Part shown: positions 30,739 through 40,219 of the stretch, in pieces
How positions within the stretch are numbered: position 1 is the stretch's first letter
How the letters are laid out: each line of letters begins with the position of its first letter
From: Lysobacterales bacterium
Lineage (GTDB): Bacteria; Pseudomonadota; Gammaproteobacteria; Xanthomonadales; Ahniellaceae
NCBI GenBank assembly: GCA_016703225.1
Contig: JADJCM010000010.1
Location: forward strand, 62,001-126,000
Length of the DNA stretch: 64,000 bases
Reading direction: 5' to 3'
Program-made: the position numbers and the translations under genes
The notes under the pieces: model-generated
What the model saw: only the letters and a program-made list of their open reading frames with translations
Told to the model about the DNA's origin: nothing
Database searches by the model: none

Positions 30739-31357
30739 CGATCGCCTCCTGGTGTGGTCGCGCCCAACTCGTCCGAGTTGGATGTCGCAGGCGACATACG
30801 ATGCCGTACCGGAAGCGATGTGTGCGTGAAGTGCGCGATGGTGAACGGCTGATCGTCACCAGCCTGCGCGACCCGAGCGAGGTGTCCGCCGACGAGGTTG
30901 CCTGGCTCTACACCCAGCGCTGGCACATCGAACTGGATTTCCGCAGCATCAAGTGCGTGATGGAGATGGACGTGCTGCGCTGCAAGTCGCCGGACATGGT
31001 GCGCAAGGAAGTCGCTGCGCACTTGCTTGCCTACAACCTGATCCGTGTCGCCATGGGCGAAGCGGCGCGTCCCGAAGGTTTGGACCTACGCCAGCTCAGC
31101 TTCGCCGCCGCGCGCCGCGCCGCCGCGATGTACCAGAGCAATGTCCGCAACAACGCGACCACGAAGAACTGCGCTGCGGCGCGATTCCTGATGCTGCAGC
31201 AAATCAGCTACTGGCGCATCCCGGATCGGCCGGGCCGAATCGAACCCCGCGCGGTCAAGCGAAGACCCAAGCCACGAGCACTTCTGACTGAGCCGAGGCA
31301 ACGCGCGAGGGTCCGGATCGTCAAGCAGCAAGCTACGTTACGCGCCGCTGTGGCTTA
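30680..31357 (+). pseudogene. IS4-family transposase remnant
   Basis: The C-terminal part of an IS4-type DDE transposase: LLVWSRPTRPSWM in one frame, then VREVRDGERLIVTSL, LYTQRWHIELDFRSIK (the Y-x-R-W-x-IE motif) and DVLRCKSPDMVRKE in the next. A frameshift near 30820 separates them, and the 5' half is missing. The reading frame originally ended at a TAA that is now split by the IS630-family insertion at 31358. It is not functional. Confidence 0.8.
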
Positions 31358-32465
31358 CTGCCTGTCTCATAAATAATGCAATACTGCACACCTGTTCCAC
31401 GAAGGAGTACGGGTGTGGCACGACCAACAGGATCGGCAGAACTGATCGAAGCGCGGCGGCACCAAGCGCTGCGCTTGCTGGACCAAGGTTACTCGCTGGC
31501 TGAGGTTGGCCGCATGATCGACTCCGCACCCAGTTCCGTGATGCGCTGGCGCGATGCTCGAACACAAGGTGGCAGTCAGGCGCTGAAGGTGCGTCCGACG
31601 CCGGGTCGACCGCCGACACTGACCCACACGCAGCAGCAGCGCATCATCAAGCGACTGATGAAGGGTGCCATGGCCAACGGGTTCACCACAGAACTGTGGA
31701 CCACCAGCCGGGTGGCGACGGTCATTCAGCAGTGTTGCAAGGTTCAATTCCACCGCAGTCACGTCGCCCGCCTGCTGCATGACTTTGGCTTCAGTTGCCA
31801 GAAGCCCGAACGCCGGGCACTGGAGCGGGATGAAGCACGCATTGAAGAGTGGAAGCGCAAGGACTGGCCGCAGGTAAAAAAACGCTGCGCGGCTGGGTGC
31901 GCACATCGTCTTTGTCGACGAATCCGGCTTCATGTTGACTCCGACTGTTCGACGTACTTGGGCACTCGTGGGTCAGACCCCGGTTATTCGCCACCGCTAC
32001 AACCATGCCCGGATCTCGGTGATCGGGGGCCTGTCGATCAGCCCCCAGCGCACGCGGCTCGGGTTCTACTTTAGGCCCCACGCCAAGAATATCTCCGCTG
32101 ATGAAGTGGAAGACTTCCTTTGGTATCTGCTCAAGCATCTGCGTGGCCATGTCTTTGTGGTTTGGGATGGCGCCTCGATCCATAACCCCAAGGCACTGCA
32201 AGGCTTCTGTCGCAAATATCCGCGGCTGCATCTGGAGAAATTGCCGGCCTACGCGCCGGAACTCAACCCGATCGAAGCCGCGTGGCATGCAATCAAGCAT
32301 CCGCTGGCCAACGGCCGGCCTGACAGCATCTCGGAACTTGGTGATGCACTGGTTGCAAGCTTGCGAAAGACCCGAGCCTCGCAACGCGTGATGCGAGGCT
32401 GTGTCACGCAATCTGATTTGCCCATTTTTTTGCATTGAACATTGCATTCTTTATGAGACGGTCAG
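31358..32465 (+). mobile_element. IS630-family insertion sequence
   Basis: An 1108-base element with 16-base terminal inverted repeats (CTGCCTGTCTCATAAA at the left and CTGACCGTCTCATAAA as the reverse complement at the right; two mismatches). It is flanked by a TA on both sides, the expected duplication for IS630/Tc1-mariner elements. It carries one transposase gene in two overlapping frames. Confidence 0.88.
31415..32438 (+). CDS. IS630-family transposase (two frames)
   Basis: The first frame (GTG 31415 to 32074) encodes the helix-turn-helix DNA-binding domain (LLDQGYSLAEVGRMIDSAPSS) and linker. The second (visible from 31932 to 32438) encodes the DDE catalytic core: FVDESGF, VVWDGASIH and LNPIEAAWHAIK. 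Continuity between them is lost at an A7 run at 31876-31882: the second frame is +1 relative to the first. Deletion of one A restores VKNAARLGAHIVFVDESGF. Programmed slippage at the A-run or an ordinary mutation would both explain it. The GTG start has GGAG eight bases upstream. Confidence 0.8.
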
Positions 32466-32545
32466 TAAGGAAGCGCCATTGGCCACAGGGACGGCCTTCA
32501 GGTTCTGCGGGTGACGCGTGGCGGACACGGCGCTGAGCAGAGCAG

Positions 32546-32572
32546 AAACGAAAATCCCGGCCGTGGCCGGGA
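32546..32572 (-). terminator. Terminator of tRNA-Ser (CGA)
   Basis: On the minus strand CCCGGCC-AC-GGCCGGG is followed by ATTTTCGTTT, about 23 bases after the tRNA 3' end. Confidence 0.75.
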
Positions 32573-32594
32573 CTGTCGAAACCCTTGCGGGACT

Positions 32595-32684
<90 letters not shown>

Positions 32685-32816
32685 GGATGATGCACGCAGC
32701 GGGTCGCGGCTGCGAAGGGCGCGAATCATACGGATTCGACACCACCCAGACAACCTTTTTCTTGCGGTGGCCAGCGCGTGAGCGTTCCGCGCTGCCGCGC
32801 CTTCGGAGTCATCGTG

Positions 32817-33224
32817 ATGGGCCTGATTGCTGTTCCCGTGTCGTTCGGCGAGTTGCTGGACAAGGTCTCGATCCTGAGGATCAAGTCGGAGCGAATGTCC
32901 GATCCGGCCAAGCTCGCCAATGTGCAGCGCGAACTGGATGAACTGTGTGGCACCTGGGGCGAATCGACGCAGTCGAAGATCGACATCGACGAGCTGCTGG
33001 CGGCGCTGAAGGCAGTGAACGAGCGGCTGTGGGTGATCGAGGACGACATCCGCATCAAGGAGTCGAAGCAGGAGTTCGATGCCGAGTTCATCCGTCTGGC
33101 GCGCGCGGTCTACGTCGAGAACGACGAGCGTGCGCGACTCAAGCGTGAGATCAACCTCCGTCTCGGTTCGGCGCTGGTCGAAGAGAAGAGCTACCAGGAT
33201 TACCGGGTGCCGAGCGCGGGTTGA
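32817..33224 (+). CDS. DUF6165 family protein
   Basis: 135 residues. The start VPVSFGELLDKVSILRIKSERM and the helical remainder (IKESKQEFDAEFIRLARAVYVENDERARLKREIN) match the small DUF6165 family, which is often found beside LPS-biosynthesis glycosyltransferase genes; here a GT9 heptosyltransferase lies 4 kb away. Its biochemical role is unknown. ATG 32817 chosen by the family's N-terminus. It is convergent with the metalloprotease gene, with a strong hairpin between. Confidence 0.8.
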   Translation: MGLIAVPVSFGELLDKVSILRIKSERMSDPAKLANVQRELDELCGTWGESTQSKIDIDELLAALKAVNERLWVIEDDIRIKESKQEFDAEFIRLARAVYVENDERARLKREINLRLGSALVEEKSYQDYRVPSAG

Positions 33225-33256
33225 GTTCGAGCCGACGGCATAACCGAGGCCGGTAC

Positions 33257-33289
33257 CGCGCGGGGTGGGCGATGGCCCGACCCCGCGCG
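33257..33289. terminator. Hairpin between convergent genes
   Basis: CGCGCGGGGT and ACCCCGCGCG are perfect 10-base arms enclosing an inner GGGC/GCCC stem. There is no T-run, so it is terminator-like or a message-stability element rather than a classic intrinsic terminator. Confidence 0.55.
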
Positions 33290-33296
33290 ATGAAAC

Positions 33297-36200
33297 TCAC
33301 TCGAATCCGTCGCGGAACACGATGTCCGGGTTGGCGCAGACGCCCGGTCCCGGGTTGCAGGTGCCAGCGGCGCGCGTGTAGGACAGGCGCTGGCCGGCGC
33401 TGAGCGAGGCCGTATCCGATGAGAACTGCGTGAACGTGGTGCCGACCGGTGCAACCGTCTGGATGCCGACGGTTGCCGAACTGCCGTTGGCGCCACCGTT
33501 GTTGCCGGTCAGCGTGGTGTAGAACACCTCCACCAAATTGGTTGTTTCATGCAGCCGGATCATGAACACCATCGTCGGCGCGCCGAGTGAGCCGCCGCTT
33601 TGGTAGCGCTTGGCACGCCATTCGATGTCGAAGCTGCGGTTCGGGGCGACACCGTTTTCCTGGGTGTAGATGCCGCCGCCGGTGGCGACGCTCGCACTCA
33701 TGTCCAGGTCGTCCCACAGTGCGAATAGCGAAGCGGTGGTGAACTCGCCAGTCGGCAGCGGTGCGTTCGTGGCGGCGCTACTGGTACCGCCATTGCCATT
33801 GAACGAGAGCACGCCGTTGGTGCTGGCGTAGAGCGAGGTCACCGGAGTGCCGTAGATGTTGAATGCGAACCCCGCCGGGAAAGCGCTGACAGCGAGTCGC
33901 GCGTCATCATCCCGGCTACCGGTGACCAAGGTGCCACCGCTGATGGTGCCAACGCCGTTGTCGCTGGCAATCGAGTAATTGGTCGCCGGCGGTTGCCCGA
34001 CCTGCAACGCGAAGTTCAACACGGCCGAGCCGGTGCCGCCGGTGAAGGCCATGGTCTGCGTCAGGTTGATGGTGCTGCCGCAGGTGACGCTGTTGTCGGT
34101 GCTGATCTGGAACGCCGTGGTGTTGATCCCGCTTCCGCCTCCCGGGAGGTTCGGGTAGGGCGAGTTGGCCTGGTCGATGAGGACGCCGGGCGTGGCCGAG
34201 GACAGTACCGCCGACACCGCCGTCGCACCGCCACCGCCGCTATTGCCGACGGTGACGTCGAGCGTATTGCACTCGTTCGGTTCGATCACGTTGTTGCCGC
34301 TGGTGACCGCGTTGCCGTTGTACTGCAGCACCGGGTCATTGCTGGCGACGGTCAGCGTGAAGCGCTCGATGGTGGCGGCGCCGCAGCTGTCGCTGGCGGT
34401 GACGGTGATGGTGTAGCTGCCGAGGGTGGTGCCGGCGGTGGTGGTCAGGGTCACCTCGCCGGTGCTCGGGTTGATCGCGATGGTGCCGCCGCCGGGCAGC
34501 GTCGACGGAGAGACCGAGACTGCGCTGAAGTTGTTGTTGGCATCGGCCGGACCGGCCGCTGGCGAGACGCTGGTGCTGGCACTGGGGGCGAGCACGGCAT
34601 TGGCGTAGCTGCCGAGCGTCGGGATGCTGTTGTTGCTGACATGGATCGGAACCACCAGCGAGCCGGTGCGGCCGGCGCTGTCGGTCGCGGTCAGCACCGC
34701 CGGGTAGATGCGATAGCTCGGCAGGTTTGGGGCCGCGAGCTTGCAGCTCACCGCAGCGCTACCCTGCACGTTGGCACCGACCAGTGACAGCCCGACCATT
34801 TCGATCTCGGGCACGCTCGGATTCGCAGCCGCGCTCAGCGTGAACGGCGCGGCGCCGCCGGCGAGCGTGGCGATGGTGATTGCTGCGGGCGCCGGCGAAC
34901 CCTGCTGGGTCACGATCGGGCTGCCCGCAGTGAGCGTGATCGGCGAGCCGGTGGCGGTGATGGTGACGTTGCTATCGCTGATGTCGAACCAGGTGCTGCC
35001 GCCACCGACGCCGGTGCCATTCGCGGCTTCGATGCGGATGCGTGCCTGGGTCGTTGCGATGTTCGGCAAGGTCACCGTTTCGCTGCCGTCATTCGCAGTT
35101 GCTGCCGCGAGCGTGCTCCAGCTTGCTCCGCCATCGAGCGAAATCAGGATGTTGACCGAGCTGGTGCTGACCGGTGCCGCGGTGGTGTTGGCCACGGTCC
35201 AGGTGACCGCCTGCGAGCTGCCGCCAGTGAGCGGACCCGCGAGGTTGCCGACCGCGAACGGACCCGCGGCCGAGGTGGCCGTGACCTGGCTCGCGGCATA
35301 GGCGACGCCGCCGCCGGTGGCGTGGTTGTCGCGTACGGTGACGCGGAAGTTCATCACGCGCGTGCCGGCGGACGGGTTTGGCAGGATTTCGCCCGAGTAG
35401 AACGGCGCCGCGCCCGAGGCCGGCAGCCAGGGAATGTTGTACGGCGGTACGTTGGCGTTGGCCAGGATGTAGGCCATCGCCGGGAACACGCGGGTCGGCG
35501 ACAGCGTGGCGTTGTACGAGCGGAACAACGGCGCGGTGCCGTTGTCGCCAGTTGTGCTCGGCGCGGCGCTGGGGCTGCCGGTGTCGGTCTGCTCCCAGTT
35601 GTAGCTCGGGGTGTCGCCTTCGCCGTCGCTGGCGGTGGCGCGCAGCTGGAATGGGGTTTGTTCCGGGATCGTCATCGCCGCCGGCGCCGATACCGAGGGT
35701 GGGGTGTTGCCGGTAGCGGTGTTGGTGCCGCAGGTCGGCGGGGTCACGCTCTCATCGAGCGCGAGGCGGGTGACGATCTGGGTGAAGCTGCGCGCGTGGA
35801 AGTAGGCGTCGCTGTTCGGCTGCAGATCGTCCGCGCAGATGCCGGCGTAGGCCATGATGGTCGAGCCGCTGCCGGGTTCCATGGCCGAGGTCTGGGTCCA
35901 CTGTCCGCCGCCTCCGCAGCCGAACCAGGTGTGGTTGGCGCCCAGTTGGTGCCCGAGTTCGTGGGCGACGTAGTCGATGTCGAAAATGTCGCCGCGCGGC
36001 GGGTTGAGCGCGGTGTAGCCCTGGGCTTTCTGGCTGGTGCAGACGTTGCCGAGCGGGGAGATCGAGCCGCCGCTGCCGCCGCCGCCGACGGCGTGGCCGA
36101 GGTCATAGTTGGCCGATCCGATCGCAGCGTCGATCACGCTCTGGTTCTGGCCGTGGTTGCTCGGCGGATCCGGCAGCGGACCGGGGTTGGCGGTGGTGTA

Positions 36201-37001
36201 TACGATCAGGTCGTTGTTGGCGACCAGCACCAGGCGCACGCCGATATCGCGCTGGTAGACGCCATTGAGGCGGTTGACCAGCGTCGTCAGGCCGGCCAGG
36301 CCATCGGCGACGCTGCCGCCGAAGGTGTTGGTGTAGGCTGAAGTGGCTGCCATCGCCAGGCGCAGCGTGCGCAAGGCGGGTCCGATCGTGTTCGGCGTGC
36401 CCTTGGCGAACACCGGCGCGGCGCGCTTGGGCAGTGCGGCCACGGCGGCGTCGTCGGTTTCGCAGCGATAGTGCTTGTCGGCGTCGACGTGGTCGCGGCG
36501 GTAGTACGCGGCGTAGTGTTCGTTGTCGCGGGTCTGCAGCGGGTCGATCAGGAAATCGCCGCTGGGCGAGAGCACCTGGGCGTGGAAGCCGAGATGGCTC
36601 GCATCCAGTCGCACGCTGGCGGCGACATCGTCGATGCCGCTGCCGGCGTAGGTGCGCAGTGTCGGGTACTTGGCGAGCAGGGCGGGCTCGACGACCAGCG
36701 ACTCGACCACGGCGAATCGCGCAAAGCCGCCATCCGGCACCGGCAGCGTGATTTCGACCGCCGCAGCCTCGCCCGCGCGCGCGAGCTGCGCTTGCAGTGC
36801 AGCGTAGTCGAGCGTCATCGCGCGGTAGGTTTGCGGTTCGATCCAGCGTTCGCCGCGGGCTGGCACGCTGCTGCGCTCGACGTCGCGCCACAGTTGTTGC
36901 GGATCGGTGCGCGGCAGGGCCATCGCTACCAGCGGAAGCATCAGGGCGAGCGCGGCAAGCAGCGACTGCAGGGCGCGGGTCGCGGAACGGAGGCGGTTCA
37001 T
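33297..37001 (-). CDS. Secreted reprolysin-like zinc metalloprotease, multidomain
   Basis: 1234 residues from ATG 37001 (MNRLRSATRALQSLLAALALML, a signal peptide). The catalytic domain has the extended zinc motif HELGHQLGANH at 347-357, followed by a Met-turn candidate (SAMEPGSGSTIMAY). Residues ~470-900 are Ig/cadherin-like strand-rich modules, including SVSAPAAMTIPEQTPFQLRA and a VTLTTTAGTTLGSYTITVTA segment. The C-terminal region (~1050-1220) contains a distinct beta domain (SDNGVGTISGG, FNIYGTPVTSLYASTNGVL). It ends with NPDIVFRDGFE, the same tail type as the protein at 2684. Probably exported and cell-surface or extracellular; substrates unknown. Unusually long for the family because of its repeats. 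Confidence 0.9.
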   Translation of the reverse strand: MNRLRSATRALQSLLAALALMLPLVAMALPRTDPQQLWRDVERSSVPARGERWIEPQTYRAMTLDYAALQAQLARAGEAAAVEITLPVPDGGFARFAVVESLVVEPALLAKYPTLRTYAGSGIDDVAASVRLDASHLGFHAQVLSPSGDFLIDPLQTRDNEHYAAYYRRDHVDADKHYRCETDDAAVAALPKRAAPVFAKGTPNTIGPALRTLRLAMAATSAYTNTFGGSVADGLAGLTTLVNRLNGVYQRDIGVRLVLVANNDLIVYTTANPGPLPDPPSNHGQNQSVIDAAIGSANYDLGHAVGGGGSGGSISPLGNVCTSQKAQGYTALNPPRGDIFDIDYVAHELGHQLGANHTWFGCGGGGQWTQTSAMEPGSGSTIMAYAGICADDLQPNSDAYFHARSFTQIVTRLALDESVTPPTCGTNTATGNTPPSVSAPAAMTIPEQTPFQLRATASDGEGDTPSYNWEQTDTGSPSAAPSTTGDNGTAPLFRSYNATLSPTRVFPAMAYILANANVPPYNIPWLPASGAAPFYSGEILPNPSAGTRVMNFRVTVRDNHATGGGVAYAASQVTATSAAGPFAVGNLAGPLTGGSSQAVTWTVANTTAAPVSTSSVNILISLDGGASWSTLAAATANDGSETVTLPNIATTQARIRIEAANGTGVGGGSTWFDISDSNVTITATGSPITLTAGSPIVTQQGSPAPAAITIATLAGGAAPFTLSAAANPSVPEIEMVGLSLVGANVQGSAAVSCKLAAPNLPSYRIYPAVLTATDSAGRTGSLVVPIHVSNNSIPTLGSYANAVLAPSASTSVSPAAGPADANNNFSAVSVSPSTLPGGGTIAINPSTGEVTLTTTAGTTLGSYTITVTASDSCGAATIERFTLTVASNDPVLQYNGNAVTSGNNVIEPNECNTLDVTVGNSGGGGATAVSAVLSSATPGVLIDQANSPYPNLPGGGSGINTTAFQISTDNSVTCGSTINLTQTMAFTGGTGSAVLNFALQVGQPPATNYSIASDNGVGTISGGTLVTGSRDDDARLAVSAFPAGFAFNIYGTPVTSLYASTNGVLSFNGNGGTSSAATNAPLPTGEFTTASLFALWDDLDMSASVATGGGIYTQENGVAPNRSFDIEWRAKRYQSGGSLGAPTMVFMIRLHETTNLVEVFYTTLTGNNGGANGSSATVGIQTVAPVGTTFTQFSSDTASLSAGQRLSYTRAAGTCNPGPGVCANPDIVFRDGFE

Positions 37002-37092
37002 CAGGCGAATCTCGATAGTTAGGAGGAAGATGGGATTGAAGTTACAAAGCGTAATGCGATGCGGCAACCGAGGCTTGTTGCGCTGCAGCAGA

Positions 37093-38139
37093 TCACTTGC
37101 CCGCATACGTGATCAACGCATCAAGGCGTTCGATCACTACCTCGGACTCGATCAGGTTCATCACCCCCGGGAACTCGACACGCTTGCCCCAGGGCAGGTC
37201 GGCTGCGGGCTTGCCGAGGAACTTGCGTGCCGCCGCATCGTAACGGTCCACGGTCCAGCGCAGGTCGGAGTAGGCGCCGCTGCGCGTACTGTCGGTGGCG
37301 GCGTGCAAGCCGAGCACCGGTGTGCCCATGGCGTTGGCGATATGCATCGGACCGGCATCGGGGGTCAGCAACGCCGCCGCACGGCCGAACAATGCGCAGG
37401 CGCGCTTGAGCGTGTCCTTGCCGATCAGGTTCTGCAGTGGTTCGGCGCAGGCACGCTCGATCGCCGCGCCGGTCTCGTGTTCCAGCGCACTCGGCCCGCC
37501 GCACAGCAGCACGCGCATGCCGTGGCGACGGATGGCGTGCTCGGCGACGCGCGCGTAGCCGGCGACATTCCAGTTGCGCAGTGCATGGCTGGAGCAGGGA
37601 CTGATGATCAGCGTCGGCTGCGAACCCGGCAGCTGCTGCTCGGCGAAGGCGCGCGCTTCCTCTGGCACCGGGATGTCCCAGCACTTGGGCGCGTCCGGCA
37701 GGCCGAGGGCGTCGCCGAAGCGGTACAGCGTGTCGAGCACATGCCGACCCGTGGCCGCGGTGATGCGCTCGTTGATGAACCAGCCGTGTCCTTCCTTCGA
37801 CTTGGTCGTGTCGTAGCCGATGCGTCGGCGCGCATGGACGGCGGTGCTGAGCAGATTCGCGCGCGCCGCCAGCTGGCACAGCAGCAGCGCATCGAAGTGA
37901 CGACCGTGCAGGCGCGCGCGCAACTCGCGCCACACCGCGAGCAGTCCCTGCTTCTTGTCGATCGCAATGAACTCGATGCCGGGCAGGTCGCCGACCAGCT
38001 TCGACTCGAACTGGCCGATGATCCAGGTGATGCTGGTGTCCGGCTGATGCCGGCGGATGCGATGCACCAGCGGCAGCAGGTGGGTCACGTCGCCCAGTGC
38101 GGACAGGCGGAAAATACAGATGGATGCGGCTGCGCTCAC
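37093..38139 (-). CDS. Glycosyltransferase family 9 (LPS heptosyltransferase-like)
   Basis: 348 residues from GTG 38139. GT9 motifs: ICIFRLSALGDVTHLLPLVH at the N-terminus, LIISPCSSHALRNW for the middle donor-site region, and LLTPDAGPMHIANAMGTPVLGLH. GT9 enzymes transfer heptose from ADP-heptose to the LPS core at the inner membrane. The partner kdkA is divergent 26 bases away, supporting a core-LPS role. Whether it corresponds to WaaC, WaaF or WaaQ cannot be decided. The GTG start lacks a good Shine-Dalgarno, so it is uncertain. Confidence 0.9.
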   Translation of the reverse strand: MSAAASICIFRLSALGDVTHLLPLVHRIRRHQPDTSITWIIGQFESKLVGDLPGIEFIAIDKKQGLLAVWRELRARLHGRHFDALLLCQLAARANLLSTAVHARRRIGYDTTKSKEGHGWFINERITAATGRHVLDTLYRFGDALGLPDAPKCWDIPVPEEARAFAEQQLPGSQPTLIISPCSSHALRNWNVAGYARVAEHAIRRHGMRVLLCGGPSALEHETGAAIERACAEPLQNLIGKDTLKRACALFGRAAALLTPDAGPMHIANAMGTPVLGLHAATDSTRSGAYSDLRWTVDRYDAAARKFLGKPAADLPWGKRVEFPGVMNLIESEVVIERLDALITYAGK

Positions 38140-38153
38140 GTTGCGGGCTTGGT

Positions 38154-38159
38154 TACACT
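38154..38159 (+). promoter_or_regulatory. -10 hexamer of kdkA (leaderless)
   Basis: TACACT ends 6 bases before the kdkA ATG. No convincing -35 is seen in the 26-base divergent gap. Confidence 0.45.
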
Positions 38160-38165
38160 GCGGGC

Positions 38166-38909
38166 ATGGATGATGCCACGGGCACCGCGCCGACCGGCGT
38201 GAGAGTGCACATCGACACACGCAGCGGCTGGATCTGCGACGCCGATCTCGCGCGCGCCGACGCGGTCGCGCTGTTCGAGACCGAAGGCGAGGTCCTCGCG
38301 GGACGTGGTCGCGGCGCAATCCGGGTGGTCGCGGCTGCGCGTGGCCGCGTCGTGCTGCGCCATTACCGCCGTGGCGGTTTCGCGGCGAAGCTGAGCCGCG
38401 ACTGGTTCCTCTGGACCGGCGCCGAGTCGACGCGCGCATTCCGCGAGTTCCGTCTCACCCGACAATTGCGGGCGGCCGGATTGCCGGTGCCGGTCGTCGT
38501 GGCCGCGCGCTATCAGCGGTTTGGCCTCGGTTATCGTGCCGACCTCGCGACACGCGAAATTGTCGGCGCGCGCACGCTGGCCGAGCGATTGGCCGAAGTC
38601 GGCGATCGCGCAACGATCGACTGGGCTGCGCTCGGAACGCTGCTCGGAGCATTCCATGCGGTTGGGCTGTGGCATGCCGACCTGAATGCCCACAACATTC
38701 TCTACGACGGTGATGGTCGCGCGCTGCTCATCGACTTCGATCGCGCGCGCCTGTTGACGCCGTTTGCGACCGTGCTGCAGGGCAATCTCGACCGCCTCGC
38801 GCGCTCGTTGCGCAAGCTCGGCCATGGCGGAGTCGTATCCGGCCCGGCCTGGAGCGAATTGCATCGTGCCTACGACGCGGCGACGCATCGTCATCCGGGC
38901 TCCCGCTAA
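38166..38909 (+). CDS. kdkA: 3-deoxy-D-manno-octulosonic acid kinase
   Basis: 247 residues. KdkA phosphorylates Kdo of the lipid A core at position 4. Protein-kinase-like fold with RGRVVLRHYRRGG, LRAAGLPVPVVVAARYQ, HADLNAHNIL (catalytic D) and LLIDFDRARL (metal D). The position divergent from a GT9 heptosyltransferase is usual for LPS-core loci. ATG 38166 has no Shine-Dalgarno and a TACACT hexamer 6 bases before it. Its stop TAA overlaps the next gene's -10. Confidence 0.93.
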   Translation: MDDATGTAPTGVRVHIDTRSGWICDADLARADAVALFETEGEVLAGRGRGAIRVVAAARGRVVLRHYRRGGFAAKLSRDWFLWTGAESTRAFREFRLTRQLRAAGLPVPVVVAARYQRFGLGYRADLATREIVGARTLAERLAEVGDRATIDWAALGTLLGAFHAVGLWHADLNAHNILYDGDGRALLIDFDRARLLTPFATVLQGNLDRLARSLRKLGHGGVVSGPAWSELHRAYDAATHRHPGSR

Positions 38910-38912
38910 ACT
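38907..38912 (+). promoter_or_regulatory. -10 hexamer of the MBL hydrolase gene
   Basis: TAAACT overlaps the kdkA stop codon and ends 6 bases before the ATG at 38919. A -35 is not evident. Confidence 0.4.
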
Positions 38913-38918
38913 TCGGCG

Positions 38919-39715
38919 ATGGACACGAACGGCAGCCTGGCGCTGCGCTTTCTCGGTGTGGGCAATGCGCAGGCGGTGGAACTCGGTTCCGCTGCGGCCG
39001 TGCTCGAGCGCGATGGCGCGCCGCTGCTGCTGATCGATTGCGGACCGGAGGCGTTCACCGCCTACCTCACGCGCTATGGTGCCTTGCCGCGGGCGCTGTT
39101 CATCACGCACGCCCATTTCGATCACATCGGTGGCCTGGAACGCCTGTTCTACCGCGCCTGGTTCGACCCGGGCGCACGCGGCGCCATCCGCCTGTACGCA
39201 GCGGCCGAACTGGTGCCGATCCTGCAGCAGCGGGTAGCGAGCTACCCGAGCCCGTTGGCCGAGGGCGGGGTGAATTTCTGGGATGCCTTCCAGCTGATCC
39301 CGGTCGATCGCGGCTTCTGGCTCGACGCGCTCTGGTTCGACGTGTTCGCGGTGCGCCATCACCTACCGCGCACGGCGTTCGGGCTTGGCCTGCGCGGCAG
39401 CTTCGTCTACACCGGCGACACCCGGCCGATCCCGGAACTTTTGGCCGCGCACGCCGACGCTGCGGAGCAGGTGGCGCACGACTGCGGCCTGGTCGGCAAT
39501 CCCTCGCACGCGGGCCTTGATGACCTGCTGCGCGAATACCCGCTGGCGTTGCGCGCGCGCCTGCTCGTCTATCACTACGCCGACGCGGCGGCAGCCGCGC
39601 AGCTCGGGCCGCGGGGCTGCGCGTCGCCGCGCCGGGGGTGGCGTATCCGCTCGCGCCGCCCGTGTCGGCGCTCGTCGCCGCGACCCGCGCACAGCACGGC
39701 CAGGAGCACCCATGA
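38919..39715 (+). CDS. MBL-fold metallohydrolase, apparent frameshift
   Basis: A metallo-beta-lactamase-fold hydrolase with H64-A-H66-F-D68-H69 metal motif and a strand GSFVYTGDTRPIPEL that supplies another ligand. The frame is disrupted near 39606-39617: uncorrected, it runs out of homology and overlaps moaC to 40262. Adding one base restores GLRVAAPGVAYPLAPPV and ends at 39715, overlapping moaC's ATG by 4 bases (265 residues). So either a real frameshift or a sequencing indel. Substrate unknown (cyclic nucleotides, lactones or RNA are family possibilities). The leaderless -10 overlaps the kdkA stop. Confidence 0.75.
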
Positions 39716-40194
39716 CCCATCCACTCAGCCACGTCGATGCCGAAGGGCTGCCCTGCATGGTCGATGTCGGCGACAAGTCGGTGACCCGCCGCGAAGCTTG
39801 CGCGGAGGCCTGGGTGCACTTTCCTGCCGAGGTCGCCGCGCAGTTGCGCCAGCGGGACATGCGCGCGGCCAAGGGTGCCGTGCTCGACACTGCCGTGGTC
39901 GCCGGTACCCTCGCGGTCAAGCGCACGCACGAGCTGATCCCGTTCTGCCATCCGCTGCCGGTCGAGAAAATCGCTTTCGAGCACCGCTGGCACGACGCCG
40001 AGCGCTTGTGCCTGCGCTGCACGGTTGCCGCGACCGCCCGCACCGGTGTCGAGATGGAAGCCCTGGTTGGCGTCCAGATCGCCGCTGCCACCGTCTACGA
40101 CATGTGCAAGGCGCTCTCCCATGCCATCCGCATCGAATCCACCGCCGTTCTCGCCAAGTCCGGTGGCCGCGACAACTTCGATCTGCGGGGGTGA
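39712..40194 (+). CDS. moaC: Cyclic pyranopterin monophosphate synthase
   Basis: 160 residues from ATG 39712 (MTHPLSHVDAEGLPCMVDVG). MoaC completes cPMP formation from GTP in molybdenum-cofactor synthesis. Conserved segments: KGAVLDTAVVAGTLAVKRTHELIPFCHPLPV and the C-terminal KALSHAIRIESTAVLAKSGG. In its usual frame without disruption. The overlap with the frame-corrected MBL gene suggests coupling. No other moa gene is in the window. Confidence 0.94.
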   Translation: MTHPLSHVDAEGLPCMVDVGDKSVTRREACAEAWVHFPAEVAAQLRQRDMRAAKGAVLDTAVVAGTLAVKRTHELIPFCHPLPVEKIAFEHRWHDAERLCLRCTVAATARTGVEMEALVGVQIAAATVYDMCKALSHAIRIESTAVLAKSGGRDNFDLRG

Positions 40195-40219
40195 GTCGGC
40201 TCCCGTGCTGCAGGGTGGG

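Noticed and set aside
30680..31376. Functional IS4 transposase
   Set aside because: The 5' half is absent, the remaining part changes frame near 30820, and its stop codon is split by the IS630-family insertion.
40195..40219. xseB next to xseA
   Set aside because: Only 25 bases separate moaC and xseA; no small-subunit gene fits here or on the other side.
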